Assembly: GCA_905250885.1 (NCBI GenBank)
Contig: CAJNOQ010000046.1
Span: forward strand, 1 to 64,000
Direction: 5' to 3'
Source of the DNA: Didymodactylos carnosus
Taxonomy: Eukaryota; Rotifera; Eurotatoria; Philodinida; Philodinidae
DNA length: 64,000 bases
The notes under the pieces are model-generated. The model did not search any database, was not told the DNA's origin, and saw only the letters and a program-made list of their open reading frames with translations. This document shows, piece after piece, positions 49,504 to 62,770 of this stretch (position 1 is its first letter; each line of letters opens with the position of its first letter). The position numbers and the translations under genes are program-made.

Positions 49504-49859
49504 TGTTTCTTAATCTACAAGTCCAAAACTCAAGAATAGTCAAAATTTCAAAACCCAAAGTTTTGTTACTTATTAAATAGAGAAGTAGCAGAAAAACATT
49601 GTTTTCTTGTCAGTGGTCAGTGGAGTCAAGCTACGCTAGTTCGACAGATTAAACTATCACATTGTTTCTTATTTCTACTGATGATTTTTCTCTCTCTCTT
49701 TCTCCTAACCGTCAGATTTGTCTGGCTTCCTTTTTCTTCTAATCTTTTCCCGTTCGTTTATAAGCAGCTGTGTCTCAATGATGTTTCTCTTTCTGTCGTT
49801 TCTTCTCCTCGTTGCCTTGGCGCGTTCTTGTTTCCCATGAGCTGTGATGGAGCGAGTAT

Positions 49860-50110
49860 ACTAAGGAGATTGCTCCTGCTTGTTTATTCATCGCATTATT
49901 CTTCTTTACGTTGTCCCCATTCTAAGTATTTTCGTACCCATCCTCTCGTTAATGATTTTTATTTTCAAACGATTTCTTCTTCGTTTTTTCATTTTACTGT
50001 CACTGACTGGAACGAACTTAATTAAAGAATCAATAATTTGTTCTTCATTATTGTTTTTCAAAATTGCTGTCTCCGTATCTTCCACAGTGAATTCCATCCA
50101 TGTCTATGCT
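49860..50110 (+). mobile_element. 3' end of a LINE-like retrotransposon
   Basis: The frame reading RTHPLVNDFYFQTISSSFFH followed by FTVTDWNELN resembles the C-terminus of jockey/CR1-type LINE ORF2. There a stretch of basic and aromatic residues ends in (D/R)WN-x-LP. The continuation, ESIICSSLLFFKIAV, lies in the next frame, so the copy carries at least one frameshift near 50022. No reverse transcriptase domain is left, so it is a 5'-truncated dead copy. The downstream T-rich region may be its 3' UTR. Confidence 0.35.
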
Positions 50111-51000
50111 CATTCACTACTGGTATTATATATTTATTTTTGTTTTTTCTCTCTCTTATTATTGTCTTTTATTCTATCCTTAATCTGTTTTTACTTTGCT
50201 TATTTGTTTACTTGTCTCTGCTCATCACTCTTTTCTTGTGTCTGTTTATCATTACTCTTTCTGTAGTGTCGCTTAGGTCATTGTTATCACAGATCGACCC
50301 TAAATGATTCTTACTTTTGATGAATGAATTAGTTTTCGTTTTACGCGTATTTCCTCTAGAACAACCCTGTAGCAACTTAGCTTTTTAAGTTTTCTTTACG
50401 TGACATAAAGTAATTAATCATCACACCGTATTTTATACTTCTGATTTATCTGTGGAGCTCGAATATGAGTGGAGCTGTCAATCGGCCATCTTATATCAAG
50501 AAAAGGATTTCACCAATCGGAGGGAAGACCTTCAACGTTACAGCTCTGCTACTCTGTCTCGAACGAGGAACAGACTAATTTTCAATTAACTACTATATAA
50601 ATTATCAGTCACTTCTTTAACCTTATGTACATCCGGAGTCCCAAGTTCTTCCATACAGAAAGAGGACAGTAGTTGTCAGCTATAAATGGTGTCTGATCTC
50701 TCAAAAAGGATTATAAATTTTTATGAAGATTTTTCCAAAGTTAGATTCTAACGCGACTAGCCTGCAGGTGTGCTCATCCATTACCAGATCTAATTGAACA
50801 TATCAGTCTAATTGGGAAATTTTAAAAACTTCTTCGACTGAAACCGATTGTAGATTCCGATTTTCAATAATCGATTACCTTGTATGCAACAAATATGGGT
50901 TGGAGTATTTCTGAAAAAGCTTCCGTCCCATTGCTTTGCCCAGTAATTTTTTAAAAAGTTCAGGAACAGGACAAACTGCCTTGCAAAAGAAACTTTATCA

Positions 51001-51045
51001 GCACTGGTCGCACATGGATGTGGCGCACTGAAATTTTTTTTGTAG
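51001..51045 (+). mobile_element. solitary right end of the GGCACTGG-type element
   Basis: GCACTGGTCGCACATGGATG followed by TGGCGCACTGAAATTTTTTT and TGTAG matches the right end of the element at 10751-11012, including its CTACAAAAAAAATT terminus. No left partner is seen nearby, so this is a truncated copy. Confidence 0.55.
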
Positions 51046-52700
51046 GGCGGGTGAACTGCATCATGATATTTTTCAGAAATACTTCAACGCAAAATTTGTT
51101 GCGTAGAAGGTAATCGACCAAGGAAAATCTGAATCTCTAGTCGGTTTTAATCGAACAAACTTTCAAGACTTCTCGATTAAGTTGCTATGAAAAGTTTTTG
51201 GGATACTGAACGAGCGTTAAACTCTAAAAATTATAGCTTTAAATGGTCTAAAATGTTTTATTAAGGTATCTGGAGACACTCTCAATCCTATAATAAATGA
51301 TGACTATGATCAATAAAATTTCATGACACGACACCTAAGTTTCGATCTAAAATGCTAAAAATGTGAACGTGTAATAGAACCTGGCCGATAGCTCAAACTT
51401 GTCATAAGTTATAATACTTGTTGAGTATTATAACAAAATAGTTCTAGTTAAAAAAGGAATTTTTTTGAGAAAAAGACTATTAAAAGGGATAAACACCAAA
51501 GGACGATTTAAACGTAAGTAAACGAAAACTTTGCTCTCAGAAGCAGAGATAAAGTAACATCGTATAAGCAAGAATCTTGCAAACAATTTCTTGTTTATAA
51601 TATTTCATAATTAAATAAAAAATATTTCTTTAACAAAAAAAGAAAATACGAGAAAAAAGACAACATATTTCTATATTTCAAGGTGTAAAGTTTTGGGACA
51701 TATGTGGGTTTTGTATAACAAAAAAGACAAAAAACTTTGCAGACATGTAGAAGTCGATGAAAATACGCTGTTTTAATGTAAAAGAAACAAATTCCTCGAA
51801 AAGAAGAACGTTTATAACATTTAATAAAAAAAAAGACAACAAAACTTAAATTATTAAAAAGATAAATCTCTCGTGTTATCATACGCCATCTACAAAAAAA
51901 AATTGTACTATGAAAAGAGCTAGGATAATTCTTTTTCCCCCCCATTAAATAGGGAACTATACATGAATCATCTTTAATTAGTCGAAAACCGCTATTCAAA
52001 TAGATGACATGGAGTGTGCAGTTATAAAAAACCTTCAACGAGAAATCAAAAGCAACACATACTTTCAGTTATACTCTTACTGTTTGGTGCAGTTTTTTAT
52101 GCTCTTAATAATATTTGAAATTGGTTTTTGTCCAATTTTAATATGACAAGTCAAATTTTTTAAAAATTTTTGTAAGTTTTAAACACAAATTTTCAGATTC
52201 CAGAAAATTATTTTTTAAAAATATTTTTCCAGCATGCAGTCAAAGATTTGCTCTTTCGGATAGTATTCTATTCATATGTTCATCTATTCAAGAATAATTT
52301 ATACAAGCAAAATATTATAATCGATCGAATACTTATTCAGTTTTAAAAAATAATCAGATTTCAAAAAGTTTTATTTCACATATGAAAATAGTAAATAAAA
52401 TTCTTCTATTAGCCACGAATGAAGTCGAGACATACACTCTAAAAAAATTTTGCGTGGCATACAATGTGTGAAAAATCTTAAAAATGGTGATAGACCTAGT
52501 GTAGCAATTTTTCGTAAGAAGATAGTGCGATAAAAACATCAAAACTAGTGTGGTACTGCATAATGTTTTTTCATATTCAATGCTGGAAAACAATTATCCT
52601 AGCCCTCTTCGTAATGTAAAGAAAATGAAACACAACCTTTTTTTGTTAGCAGACACTGACTTTTGGTACCCACTGTCGGTCATGTGATTACTAAATTTTT

Positions 52701-55700
52701 TTAACTAAATTCAAAACCAGAACTTGATTGTATTGCATATAACAGTTTTTCTTTCAAAACATTTTCATCTTGATATTCTGGTAATTTCAATAAATTTACA
52801 CAAGTATTTGATGTTGGTAAGCGATCAGTTTCTGGACCAGCTGACTGAATACAAAATTCTGGATATAATTCCTAGAAAAAGATGTCAATTATGATAATAA
52901 TATCTAATTCACAAGCTTGTAAATGATAAAAATATATAAGAAATATTCATGAAACAAGGCGTATATGAATTAAAGAGTAACATTAACGTATCAGAAATCG
53001 TAATTTTTTTGTCATATTATAACTAAAATTTTGTATAAACTTGACCGTGTATAAGTTGAATACATACTTTGAAACCGAATAATGGCGGCCTTGAACAACT
53101 TGTTGTAAATTTGAGTAATTGACGTTTTTGATTTTCTGTAAAATCATGCACATTTCTCCAAAATGCTTGTACAACTGGATGATCCTTGTTATAAGGAGCT
53201 AAACAAAAAATAATACACTCTATGGGAAAAATTACCTTCTATTTGTTTACCTCTATATTGTGCATGTTTTCGCCAATCGTTCACATCAATATCTCCACTC
53301 ACTCCAGATATCAATATTCTCAGTTCATTTGCATCAAACATTCTCAACCATTCAAGATTAACAACATCTCCAAGTCCTTCTCGAAATTTCAATACTTGTT
53401 CGTTAATCTAAACAATAGAAAAGAATTCTATACAATTAATTCTTAGTCTAAATTATCTACATGATCTACTTGCCTGTTTATTTAATTTATAATTGGCTAC
53501 AAGATGGATATATTCGATACGATTGTCATTTGTCAGAGATATATTTCGTCCATCTGGTTTCAGCTCGATAACCTAATAAATAGTATGTATTTATATATTT
53601 TACACGTTATTCGTTGTGTACTTACTTGTGTTTGGCCAATTTCACTGTTTACAATTGTAAAATCGAGTCCCAAATCTTCAACGTTGCCATTATAATTTTT
53701 CAAATATAGTAAATTTTTGTACATTTCTGGATCAAGCGAAGCCAAATGATGTATGTCAACTTTTCCTGATGAACGACTAAGAATTTTTTGTAGAAAAAAT
53801 GTTGCAAATGGCAGTTCTGCAAGAAATTTTTCATATATTGCCTTAAAAAGAAAACGAAAACACTCAAATGATAATCTATATCTCTTGTATTCTTGCATAC
53901 TTTGCCTAACATTCGACCGAGAAAATAATAATGCAAGCCAAAATTTGATTCAATAAAACCGATGTTTGGATTTGGATATAAATAACCGTCACTGGTCAAT
54001 TTAAATAATCCACGTATGGGATTAAATGCTGACTTTAACAATTCATTCATAAATTCACGAAATAATCCACCACCGTCAATACCGGCTTCTTCAAGACCAA
54101 TCGGATTAATAAAACTAACACGAATTTTTTTTCGTAGATTTGGTTCTAAACAAATAGACAGTAATAAAAAGTTCTCTATCTCTTTCACGTATCTAATATA
54201 CCATTTTCTATACTAAGTTTTTCAAATGCATCTTCGTAGATATACTCTCGACGTATTCGCACATTAATTGAATCACTTTGTAAAAATTCAGCACCATGTT
54301 GTTGTTCATTTTTATTTTGTTGTATAAGTAAATTCAATACCTAAATAGAGTTTTTTTATTTATTTTACAAGTTTCTATCTTATCTTGTTCAAAATATACC
54401 TGAACACGAATTGGAAACGGAATCACAAATGGGATTTGTTGTAATATAGTGAATAGACGTAGTTCAGTGACAGAAAATGTGAATGGATCCGGTCCTAAAA
54501 ACATAAAAATTATGAAATATATACACAAAGTAGAAGGATAGATACATACCACGACTATCACGATTAAAATATGCTTTGGGTGATAATAATGATGGTTCAG
54601 ATAGTCCACGTGCAAATGAAAGTATATAAAGCTAAAATGAAATAAAGTCAAGTTTGCTTAGAATTACAAAAAACAAACTAATCTTACTTTATCCAGTTTA
54701 AGAGAATACTGATTTGTAAGCCAATATTCAGCCGGACAAAAACAACGACGAACATCTCTTGATCGAAGTTGTTGTAGTAACTGTACAATCACCTAGAATA
54801 AATCAGCAATTCTTTTAGTATATCGATACATTTTGTAACAAAACTAAATCATGATGTTCTTTTACACGTAATATATGCCTCGTTTCCGGATAGGCTTCCT
54901 AGAGGAATACGAAAAGACGGTAAAAATTCTCTTTTTAAGTATATTGGGGCATATGCTGAAAAATGCTTCGATTAAAAAGACGGTTAACGTGTATTAGACT
55001 ACATTATTGTAGCTCAGCGTTCCTCTAAAATAGCATCACAAATTGGACAGAGTGCTAGCAAGAAGTTTTCTAAAGTTACTCATTGAGTTATTAACAAAGA
55101 TTTCTTTCATCTTCTCGAGGATAATGTTTTAGTCTTTAGCCATGTTACGATAACTACCTTGAAAATAATCCAGAATTGTGCTGCACGTCGTTTGATAAGA
55201 TTCGTTGCTCTTGCCGAGGAAATTTCCCTATCTGATATTGATTGTGAACTAGTTGAAAATTCAACATTATTGGTATTATTATTCGACTGAATAGCAATTT
55301 GTTTATCGGGATACATGTATCGTATTATTCCCATACAAACATCACGTAAGGTTTTTACAATATCGGGTACTTCATTGATCAGAAAGGCAGTGGCAGCTAA
55401 AATTAATTTATTCTAGATAATTTAATTTATCAATACAATTCTTCCTCTGACTCAACTTACGCATTCCATCCCAAAATTCATCATCATGTAATGGTACAAG
55501 TGACATACTGTACATTGAACAAAACGTCATTAATAATGGCTCAATACGATTAATGTCACTATCTTTTAATTGTGTACTACCACATGATATATGCGATATT
55601 AAAAGAACATCTCTAAATCAATAAACAATTTGTAAAACACTTTGTTTATAAGATTACACTGTGATACCTATAATCCGATTCACATCTCAGTGTACAACAG

Positions 55701-58700
55701 ACAGTCCATAATTGTCTTAGAAACAACGGTGCTGTACTCAGACCCATAAGAAAACTAGAATGAAAATGAAAATGTGCTATATAAAGGAAAAATACATGTA
55801 TAACATTAATAGATCTTACCTTGAACGAAGAATTTGCATATTACAATGGAATATCAATGCATGAGCTATAACGGCCAAATTTATAAGATAATCTCTATCA
55901 ATTACATGAAGAGTGGAATTGTTAATTGTTGAGACTGATTTAAGAAAAAATGACGAAACCGATCGTTTATCTAATATATTTAAACAGTCATCAATTAGTT
56001 CATAGTATTTTTCATCCTATAAAAAATGATAACAACACATACAGAAAGATAGTTAAAAGCAAGTTATCTCTTACAATAAGAATAAAAGGATTAAAGTCAC
56101 CTTTTTAAACATATTTATAAAATAACACATTTATTTATTTGAGATGCTTCATTCTATACTACAGAACTCCATCAATCAAAAAGATTGGTGTATATAGAAT
56201 ACAGTAGAAAAATGATAAGAAAAAAATATAGAAAACGTGGGAAGAACTTTTAAGTGCAACAGTATCACTATTTTAGACTAATGTTTCGTGCTAATGGTTA
56301 TCCGAATAATATGATAAATAAGGTGATTAATTAGATGTGTGAAATTAGGTAAATCAACGCCAAAAAATCGGGCTCAAAAAGAATAGTCTATGGATATGAC
56401 TACTATGATTGTAGTGAAAATCTACGTTGGACAGACGAGTCAAGGAATTTGTAAATGAGAGAAAGAGCACAAGAAAGTCTTTATTGAATAAGACTTTTCA
56501 AAAATTATCCAACATTGGTTTGAAAATGTACAGATTCCTCGATTAGTCTGTACATTAGCACGAGACATTAGTCTAAAATATTGATACTGTTGTACTTAAA
56601 AGTTCTTCCCATGTTTTCTATATTTTTTTTCTTTTCATTTTACTACTGTATTCTATATAAACTAATCTTTTTGATTGATGAAGTTCTGTAGTATAGAATG
56701 AAACGTCTCAAGTAAATAAATGTGTTACTTTATAAATATGTTTAAAAAGGTGACTTTTATCCTTTTATTCTTACTAAAAATGTTCATCTTAAAAAGAAAT
56801 TATTCAAGTATTTCTTACATTATTTGAAGATGTAAAATCCATTCTATCGTCTGGATTATTATCATCATCATCGATATTTTCCATTAAATTTTCTATATGT
56901 GTCGTTTTAATAAGACCAGAGATCAGATAACGTACAATTGATACAACTTGTACAGATAAAGATGATGGTATTTCATCTAAATAAGAATGAATGTTGAACA
57001 ACATTGCTGTTATCGAATCAAATCTACATTTACTTACCAATTTTATTATCTAACATTAAAAGTAATGAATGTAATTGAAATAATTTCTTTGATTCTTCGT
57101 AGGCTGAAGCTACCATATTCACATTATATAGTTCAATATAACGTAAAATAGGAAATTTTGGACGTTTAACAAGTGCTGGTGTAATAATTAATGGTAATGC
57201 TGGTAAATCTGATCGTGAAAATAGTTCATTTCGTAGAGCTATAATTGCTTCATCTCTACAATATATTAAAAAAAGAAAAAATGAAGTAAATATGAACATT
57301 CGTTCTAAAACTATACTCACACAAACAATTTCCCCACCTTACAGATTGATCCAACGAAATGGATTCAATTGGTCTGGCTATCATCTCAATAATTGGATCA
57401 ATAGCCAATATACGCGAATTTTTGCCAACACTCGAGGGAACTTTTGCTTGAATAACCGAACACATCTGAGTATAATAACCTATAAACGTATAAAAATGTT
57501 ATTTATAAACAATTTAATTACACATATAACCCAAATACCGTTGCAAATAATATTCCGAAGAAAATATGTGGTTAACACTTGTACTGTTGAGTTTGAAACA
57601 TTTACATAACTATTTACATCTGTAAACCATTCAATAAAACGTATTGGCCTCTGAGTTAATTCAAAATTTGATAAACATCTATAATAAATAGATTAGAACA
57701 ATGATATTGTGATATATATTTAATTAATCTTACATACCTGACGGTATAAATTAACATTTTGCCAATTGCTATTCGCAACGAGGATGATGCGGGATCTTCT
57801 TCAATAAGTTTGGTGACGATATTTTCTTTATGTTTCCAGTATATTTCAATAAGTGACATCTTAAAAACAAATAAAAAAATTGACAATTTTAGAGCCGATT
57901 TCGAATCGAAATAATCTATATCAATTGTTGTATAAAAATATAGATAACGAAATTTTGCTGTTAACTACAGATAATTAGTTTAGTTGTCTGAACCTTAATC
58001 TGTACAACATTGATTTTGTGTTTTGAAAGTTTAAGATTAGAATAATATATAGAGATTTATTCTTGCTTTTATAAAAGCTTAAAACAATAAATCTACTTAC
58101 AAGTATAACAGCATCTTGTGTGGGATTAAAACCAAACTTTAATAAGACCGACAAACGTAACAACACGTTTTCATCGACTACGGTCGTGTTTTTTTGTTTC
58201 TGTATTAAACTAGATATATGTGATCTAGCTAATTGTGTCTGAAAACAAAAACTAACGCATTAGCAATTAACTGAGTGGAAGATTTTTTACAAAAATATTT
58301 ACGCACCAATTTCCTTTTAGCTAATAAACGTCTGTAGTAACTTTGGATTTTAATTGATGCCCATAGTTGTTGTCTTTTGAGCTAAATAGACAAAGGATAA
58401 ACGTTAAAGATATCTTGATAAATTACTAAATTCATCCAAAGATTATTTTACCTCTCGTTGTTTACGTTCCGAATTCGTACGATTAATAAAATCATCTCGA
58501 CTTGACTAAAATCGAAGAAATAGATACTTTATAGCTACAGAGTTCTTAAGCGCCAACTGCACAATAATATGAGAGTCTCGCAGGACAATTTTTCAGATGT
58601 GAATTGTAGTGCAAAGCATATTTTTTCTTCAAAGCCCTATTTAAAGTTTCTGGCTTTGTGTTTAGTTTATGTATCCTGCAAAACAAAAGTGAACTATGTA

Positions 58701-58799
58701 ATCTTTTGGTAATGAGAAACTTACTGAGTGAGCTACTCTACTGTAATCTTGATCGGGATGTGAACGATACTGTCCAGTAAATAAAAATGCTTGTGTCAT
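52701..58799 (-). CDS. UBE3C: HECT-type ubiquitin ligase UBE3C
   Basis: Proteasome-associated E3 ligase that extends ubiquitin chains. I read 24 exons and about 1,050-1,120 aa (human 1,083). The first exon starts MTQAFLFTGQYRSHPDQDY at 58799. An IQ-like helix, LWASIKIQSYYRRLLAKRKL, lies near residue 50, as in the family. The HECT domain fills the last ~370 residues: IGLEEAGIDGGGLFREFMNE, LHYYFLGRMLGK, KVDIHHLASLDPEMYKNLLY, VVNLEWLRMFD, SCSRPPLFGFKELYPEFC, then the catalytic cysteine in SNTCVNLLKLPEY (Cys codon 52798-52800) and the C-terminal SSSGFEFS. All key residues are present. Exons near 57676-57570 and 57480-57300 were assigned by frame only. One intron (56017-56818) consists largely of a foldback element. 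Confidence 0.94.
56077..56773. mobile_element. 697-bp long-inverted-repeat element inside a UBE3C intron
   Basis: Arms of about 220 bases (56077-56296 and 56553-56773) are inverted copies at roughly 90% identity, beginning TAAGAATAAAAGGAT at each outer end. They enclose about 256 bases of unique sequence. The host intron is 802 nt; without the element it would be about 105 nt, like its neighbours. This supports insertion into an existing intron. No protein and no convincing target duplication were found. Confidence 0.85.
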
Positions 58800-59168
58800 C
58801 TAGAATGAAAGTGTACATTGATAATAAACATGAAGTGAATGTTAAAATCAGATATAATTTCTTTTCAAAGATGTCTGTTCAAAAAACGCTTTTGAAAGAG
58901 TAAGTAGCGGAAAGAAGTTTTCAGACCATCTGCTATAAAAATAGTGCGTGTTTGTAGTCAAATCTGATATGAATTCTGTACAAGAGCGCGAAGGTCTGTT
59001 CCTATCAGCGCGAAAAGACTGTAATAAGAATGCGCTGAGAAATAAATCAAAAAAGATTATTTTTTAATTAACAATTATTCCAAAATTCTCTAATAAATAT
59101 CAGATAGACAAGTATAACAAAAAGGTGAATGCTACAACCATATAAAATAAATAGTTAGTGTGAAGTTC
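58800..59168. other. short spacer between UBE3C and RGP1
   Basis: About 370 nt separating the RGP1 stop from the UBE3C start, both genes reading leftward. It must hold the RGP1 3' end and the UBE3C promoter. No specific site recognised. Confidence 0.5.
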
Positions 59169-60867
59169 TTATATTGTTACTGTTGTTGTACAAGCTACTT
59201 TGGCCACATTATTCGCAAAATATGGATTTGTTGGGAGTATTTTAATAGGTAAATCCCAGACCATTGTTTCAACATCGATTGAATTCGATGGTAACCACGT
59301 TGTACTCATCGATGGATCACTTGACGATGATAAAATTGGAAATTGTACTTTAGATGTAACAAATTCAAAATGTAATTTCCAACGAAGTGAAACTGAAATG
59401 TTACAAAAAATTACATGAAAAAAATGAAGAAAACGAAAAAATGTAAACCTACTCAAATCCATAGAAAATGTTGGAGAACAAGGCAAAGGAACAGATAATG
59501 ATAAATAAGACTGTTTGGTTGATAAACAAAATTCTGCTTGTTTCGTATAAGATGTTATATTTGAACCTTGAGTAGATTTTCGACGATAAATTGGATTTAA
59601 AATTTCTTCGCTTTGAAGTGTTACGATGTACTGTAAAAAAAAATATCTCCTATTGAACATCATTTGAAACTAACAAAATTTTAGTCACTAATTATACCTG
59701 TACACAAGGAACATCAGCTAAATCAAAGTCCACAATACCCAATATATCTTCGCCTAATTTGAAACTGTTTTTAAATAACGATATGCGACAGACACGTCCA
59801 TGACTATTGCTTATATTGTACACATCTAAAAAGAGGGAAAATTGTTACAAGTTCAGACTAATAGTTTATGGTATTTACTTTGATGTTGGCGAGCTGATAA
59901 TGTTTGTAATACGTCGAGGGCTGTTGTGAGTGAATCAGTTTCTGTTCTGGACGAAGATACAAAAGGATTATTATTAACATTGTGATTTGTAATCGTTGTT
60001 TTATCTAATCTCAGATACTTTTCCAAATCTAACCCACAAAAAAAAAAAACACGAATTGACTGTAAAAATAAACTAGTTTTTACACTTGTACCTGGAACAA
60101 CAAGTACACGAAATGGAACACGTATTAATGTTGTTGGACAGTTTACACGTTGGGTGCCAATAGTCAATTTATAAGAATATTTGACATACTGTCCTCGAAA
60201 TGATGGTGCAACATGAGTTGCAATTGTTTCACTATAAGAAACTAAAAATCAAATTCTTTAATCTTTATGATTTTGACTTCGCCTTAAACATTTAGCTTAC
60301 ATGTTTTACTTTCCCCTGGCTGTAATTTCAAATCACAAAACAGTACACACGGCTTCGATGTGTAAATTGTTTGTCCAGTTTCACCTAATTAAACGACAAA
60401 AAAATGAAAGTGTTTTTATAATTGTAAAGTTGAATTATCGTACCTTTAGTTGCAATAAAAGCCGTTGAATCAGCAGGAATGACTTCTTTTACTACAGTAT
60501 TATTGTTACTAGCTGACGATGTTGTTTTAACGTTGATCGCTTGTCGTTGAAGATTTACTTTTTGTTCATTGACATAACGTTGACAATGTAACTGAACACT
60601 TGCCCATGAAAGCTTTTCAACACTGTTTGAAGATCTAAACAGTCATATGTATTAAACTAATTCGATGGCACAGAGCAGAAAAACATTGCATTACTTTGAA
60701 ACTGTTTGATCATATTCTTTTACATTCGTTCCAGTTGAAAGTGTTTCAACATTTGGCGCTGTGGTTGATGAAGATGTTGTTTTATTTGTAAATCTAATCG
60801 TACAATGAAGTGTTTCACCTGCAAGAAAAACTGGACCGCGCAAGATATCTGCAACAATTTCAATCAT
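59169..60867 (-). CDS. RGP1: RGP1, subunit of the RIC1-RGP1 Rab6 exchange factor
   Basis: Partner of RIC1 in the guanine nucleotide exchange factor that activates RAB6 (yeast Ypt6) at the Golgi. Eight exons (60867-60695, 60634-60444, 60384-60301, 60241-60092, 60028-59879, 59825-59698, 59630-59453, 59392-59169) sum to 1278 nt, or 425 aa (human 391). It opens [20 protein letters not shown], almost as in vertebrates. Then come [11 protein letters not shown] (~66), [16 protein letters not shown] (~130), [20 protein letters not shown] (~157), [17 protein letters not shown] (~255), [14 protein letters not shown] (~353), [16 protein letters not shown] (~395) and a TTTVTI end. The fold is arrestin-like. 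The frame is intact throughout. Confidence 0.93.
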
Positions 60868-61070
60868 TACTGATTGCGTCCTAGTCTCAATGCATCTAAA
60901 ATATTGAACATATTTTCATATCCAAATATTCCGGTAAACTAGATGACGTTAGAATTTATAACATTATATTACATAGCATAATCGTCTTTTGAAATCTTAT
61001 AGATAAATGAAAAAACTATAAAAATGTCCTCAAACTTCTTCGATAGGCATAGGCATCAGTGATGTGTACA

Positions 61071-62022
61071 AAAAATATGTGGACACGTATGTCTAGTTCC
61101 ATCACTAAATAAACAATGCTTAGAATACTGTACTGAAAACTCAATTTAAAATGCCATTCTTTATGTTGATGTTATGGAATACTATTCAAAACCGCACCTA
61201 TGGAAATAGAAACTGGAATTCCATTTTGTTTAAATTCAAAACTTCCATCCAATAAATTTGAATTTCCAAAAAAAATCACAAAATCAGCACCATTTCATCT
61301 GATTGCATACAAAACGTTGAAAAATGAAGAGAGGAAAGTAACATAAAAGTGTACTGTAAAAAATAATAATGACAAAATGATCAAAAAGGTCAGAGTGAAG
61401 ATAAGTATAGTATCAGCATCTACAATTGAATTGCCAATAAGTCGATGCTGACACACTTTTAGCATTGCGACTTTCACATTTATATTTTTATAACATAACA
61501 TTCCGCGACATTATGATGATGACAACATAATTTCTCTCGAACTATAAATATGAATGAGTCATTAAAAACAAATACGATTGCACGATTGTTCGACCTCTCA
61601 GTTCGTGTCGTTCTTCCTCGTTCAAAAGATTATTATTCACTGCTCTTCTTATTCTCCTCTTTTAGCTTTTCTTATATCGTGAAAACTACCAGGATTTTCA
61701 CATCGTGTTTTTAAAAAACTTAAATCATAGTACATCAAAACATTATATATATATATATATAGCTAAAAATCCTCCTTTTAGCATGATTCATCACCTAACG
61801 TGTGAAATTTCATCTAAAAAAGTGTTCTGTGTAAATGAAACTGACACGGAGTAGATCAGAGGGCGTTTTATATTCATAAAATGATCGTTGAAATACAGAT
61901 CAAGCAGGAGAATATCGAGCAATGGCACAAAGTACTGTTATTTACCTTTTACCGAAAGTTTTTTTAAGTTATACATTACGTTTATGCTTTTATTTTAAGT
62001 TCATACGTGTCCACATATTTTT
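61071..62022. repeat. 952-bp interval bounded by perfect 21-bp inverted repeats
   Basis: AAAAATATGTGGACACGTAT plus G at 61071-61091 is matched exactly in inverted orientation at 62002-62022. Nothing between them is coding, and homology does not extend inward. This fits a non-autonomous DNA transposon with short ends, but no target duplication is visible. Confidence 0.55.
61743..61761. repeat. (TA)n microsatellite
   Basis: About nine uninterrupted TA units. Confidence 0.8.
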
Positions 62023-62436
62023 AAATAGAAACTATATTACTTACTGGTAGCGATATGACAAAATACACTTGTCATAGTATTATTACAGAGGTATTCTCTG
62101 TTTTACATTGAAATAATATAATATTATATGTATTTCTCTTACATATCATGTACAAAAGCGTACTAACAAGTGGAAAAAAATCAAAATAAGTTACCCAAAA
62201 AGGGTGAGATTCGTTTAGGGTAAGATATAGATTACAAAAAGGTCTTATCCTGCAGATATCTACTCGGTTTCTCTCTCACAACATTGACCAATAGTACTTT
62301 GCTTTTTTCGACCTATATACAAAAAAAATGTGAGCAGTTTAGTGTTAAATTTTGAATCCTTAATCCTACAATGCATCGCATTATTCATTCAACTTTTAGT
62401 GTTCGTAAACTGAACCTAACCCAAACCCTTTTACAA

Positions 62437-62770
62437 TTAGTTTAGTTTAGTTTAGTTTAAACTTTATTTGATAATCAAGAAGAATAACAGAAATCATTCT
62501 TTGCAGTTTTATCGTATCTACCATGTACAGCATCGGCGAACCACTATATGGGCATATGGAAAAATCAGATCTTGAACGAAGCGAATATGATATACATAAG
62601 TAGAGAGGAAAAAAAACAGATGCAAATAACATATTTATGAAAACAACCAATAACATTTTTTGCATCATTTTAAAGCAGGAAGAGAAAGGTGAGGAGACGA
62701 AAAGAAATTGAGAAAGGATGAACATGAGGATGAGATAGAAGCTAATGGTCTGGTTTTTCAAAACGTTTAG
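62437..62770 (-). mobile_element. possible LINE 3' tail with (CTAAA)n end
   Basis: On the minus strand an open stretch ends with VDTIKLQRMISVILLDYQIK and FKLN. It runs into AAATAAAG and then tandem CTAAA units (plus strand TTTAG, about 62438-62460). An AATAAA followed by a short tandem tail is how many non-LTR elements end. No reverse transcriptase motif is visible, so this is weak. Confidence 0.25.

Larger units (their letters stand above)
49504..52700. other. intergenic region with retroelement tail and relict element ends
   Basis: 3.2 kb without an intact gene. It contains a LINE C-terminal fragment (around 49860-50110), a lone right end of the GGCACTGG element (51001-51045) and a probable left end of the same family near 52434. 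An open frame of 147 codons at 51595-52038 on the minus strand is Phe/Lys/Tyr-rich and unlike any family I know; I do not call it. Confidence 0.5.

Noticed and set aside
49906-50097. 63-codon minus-strand frame as a possible first exon of the ZMYM-type gene
   Set aside because: Its best donor cannot be joined in frame to the following exon, which has an in-frame stop just before its own ATG. The plus strand here reads as a LINE end.
51595-52038. 147-codon open frame on the minus strand
   Set aside because: Composition is dominated by Phe, Lys, Tyr and Leu as expected from AT-rich non-coding sequence. There is no domain, no splice context and no codon resemblance to the neighbours.
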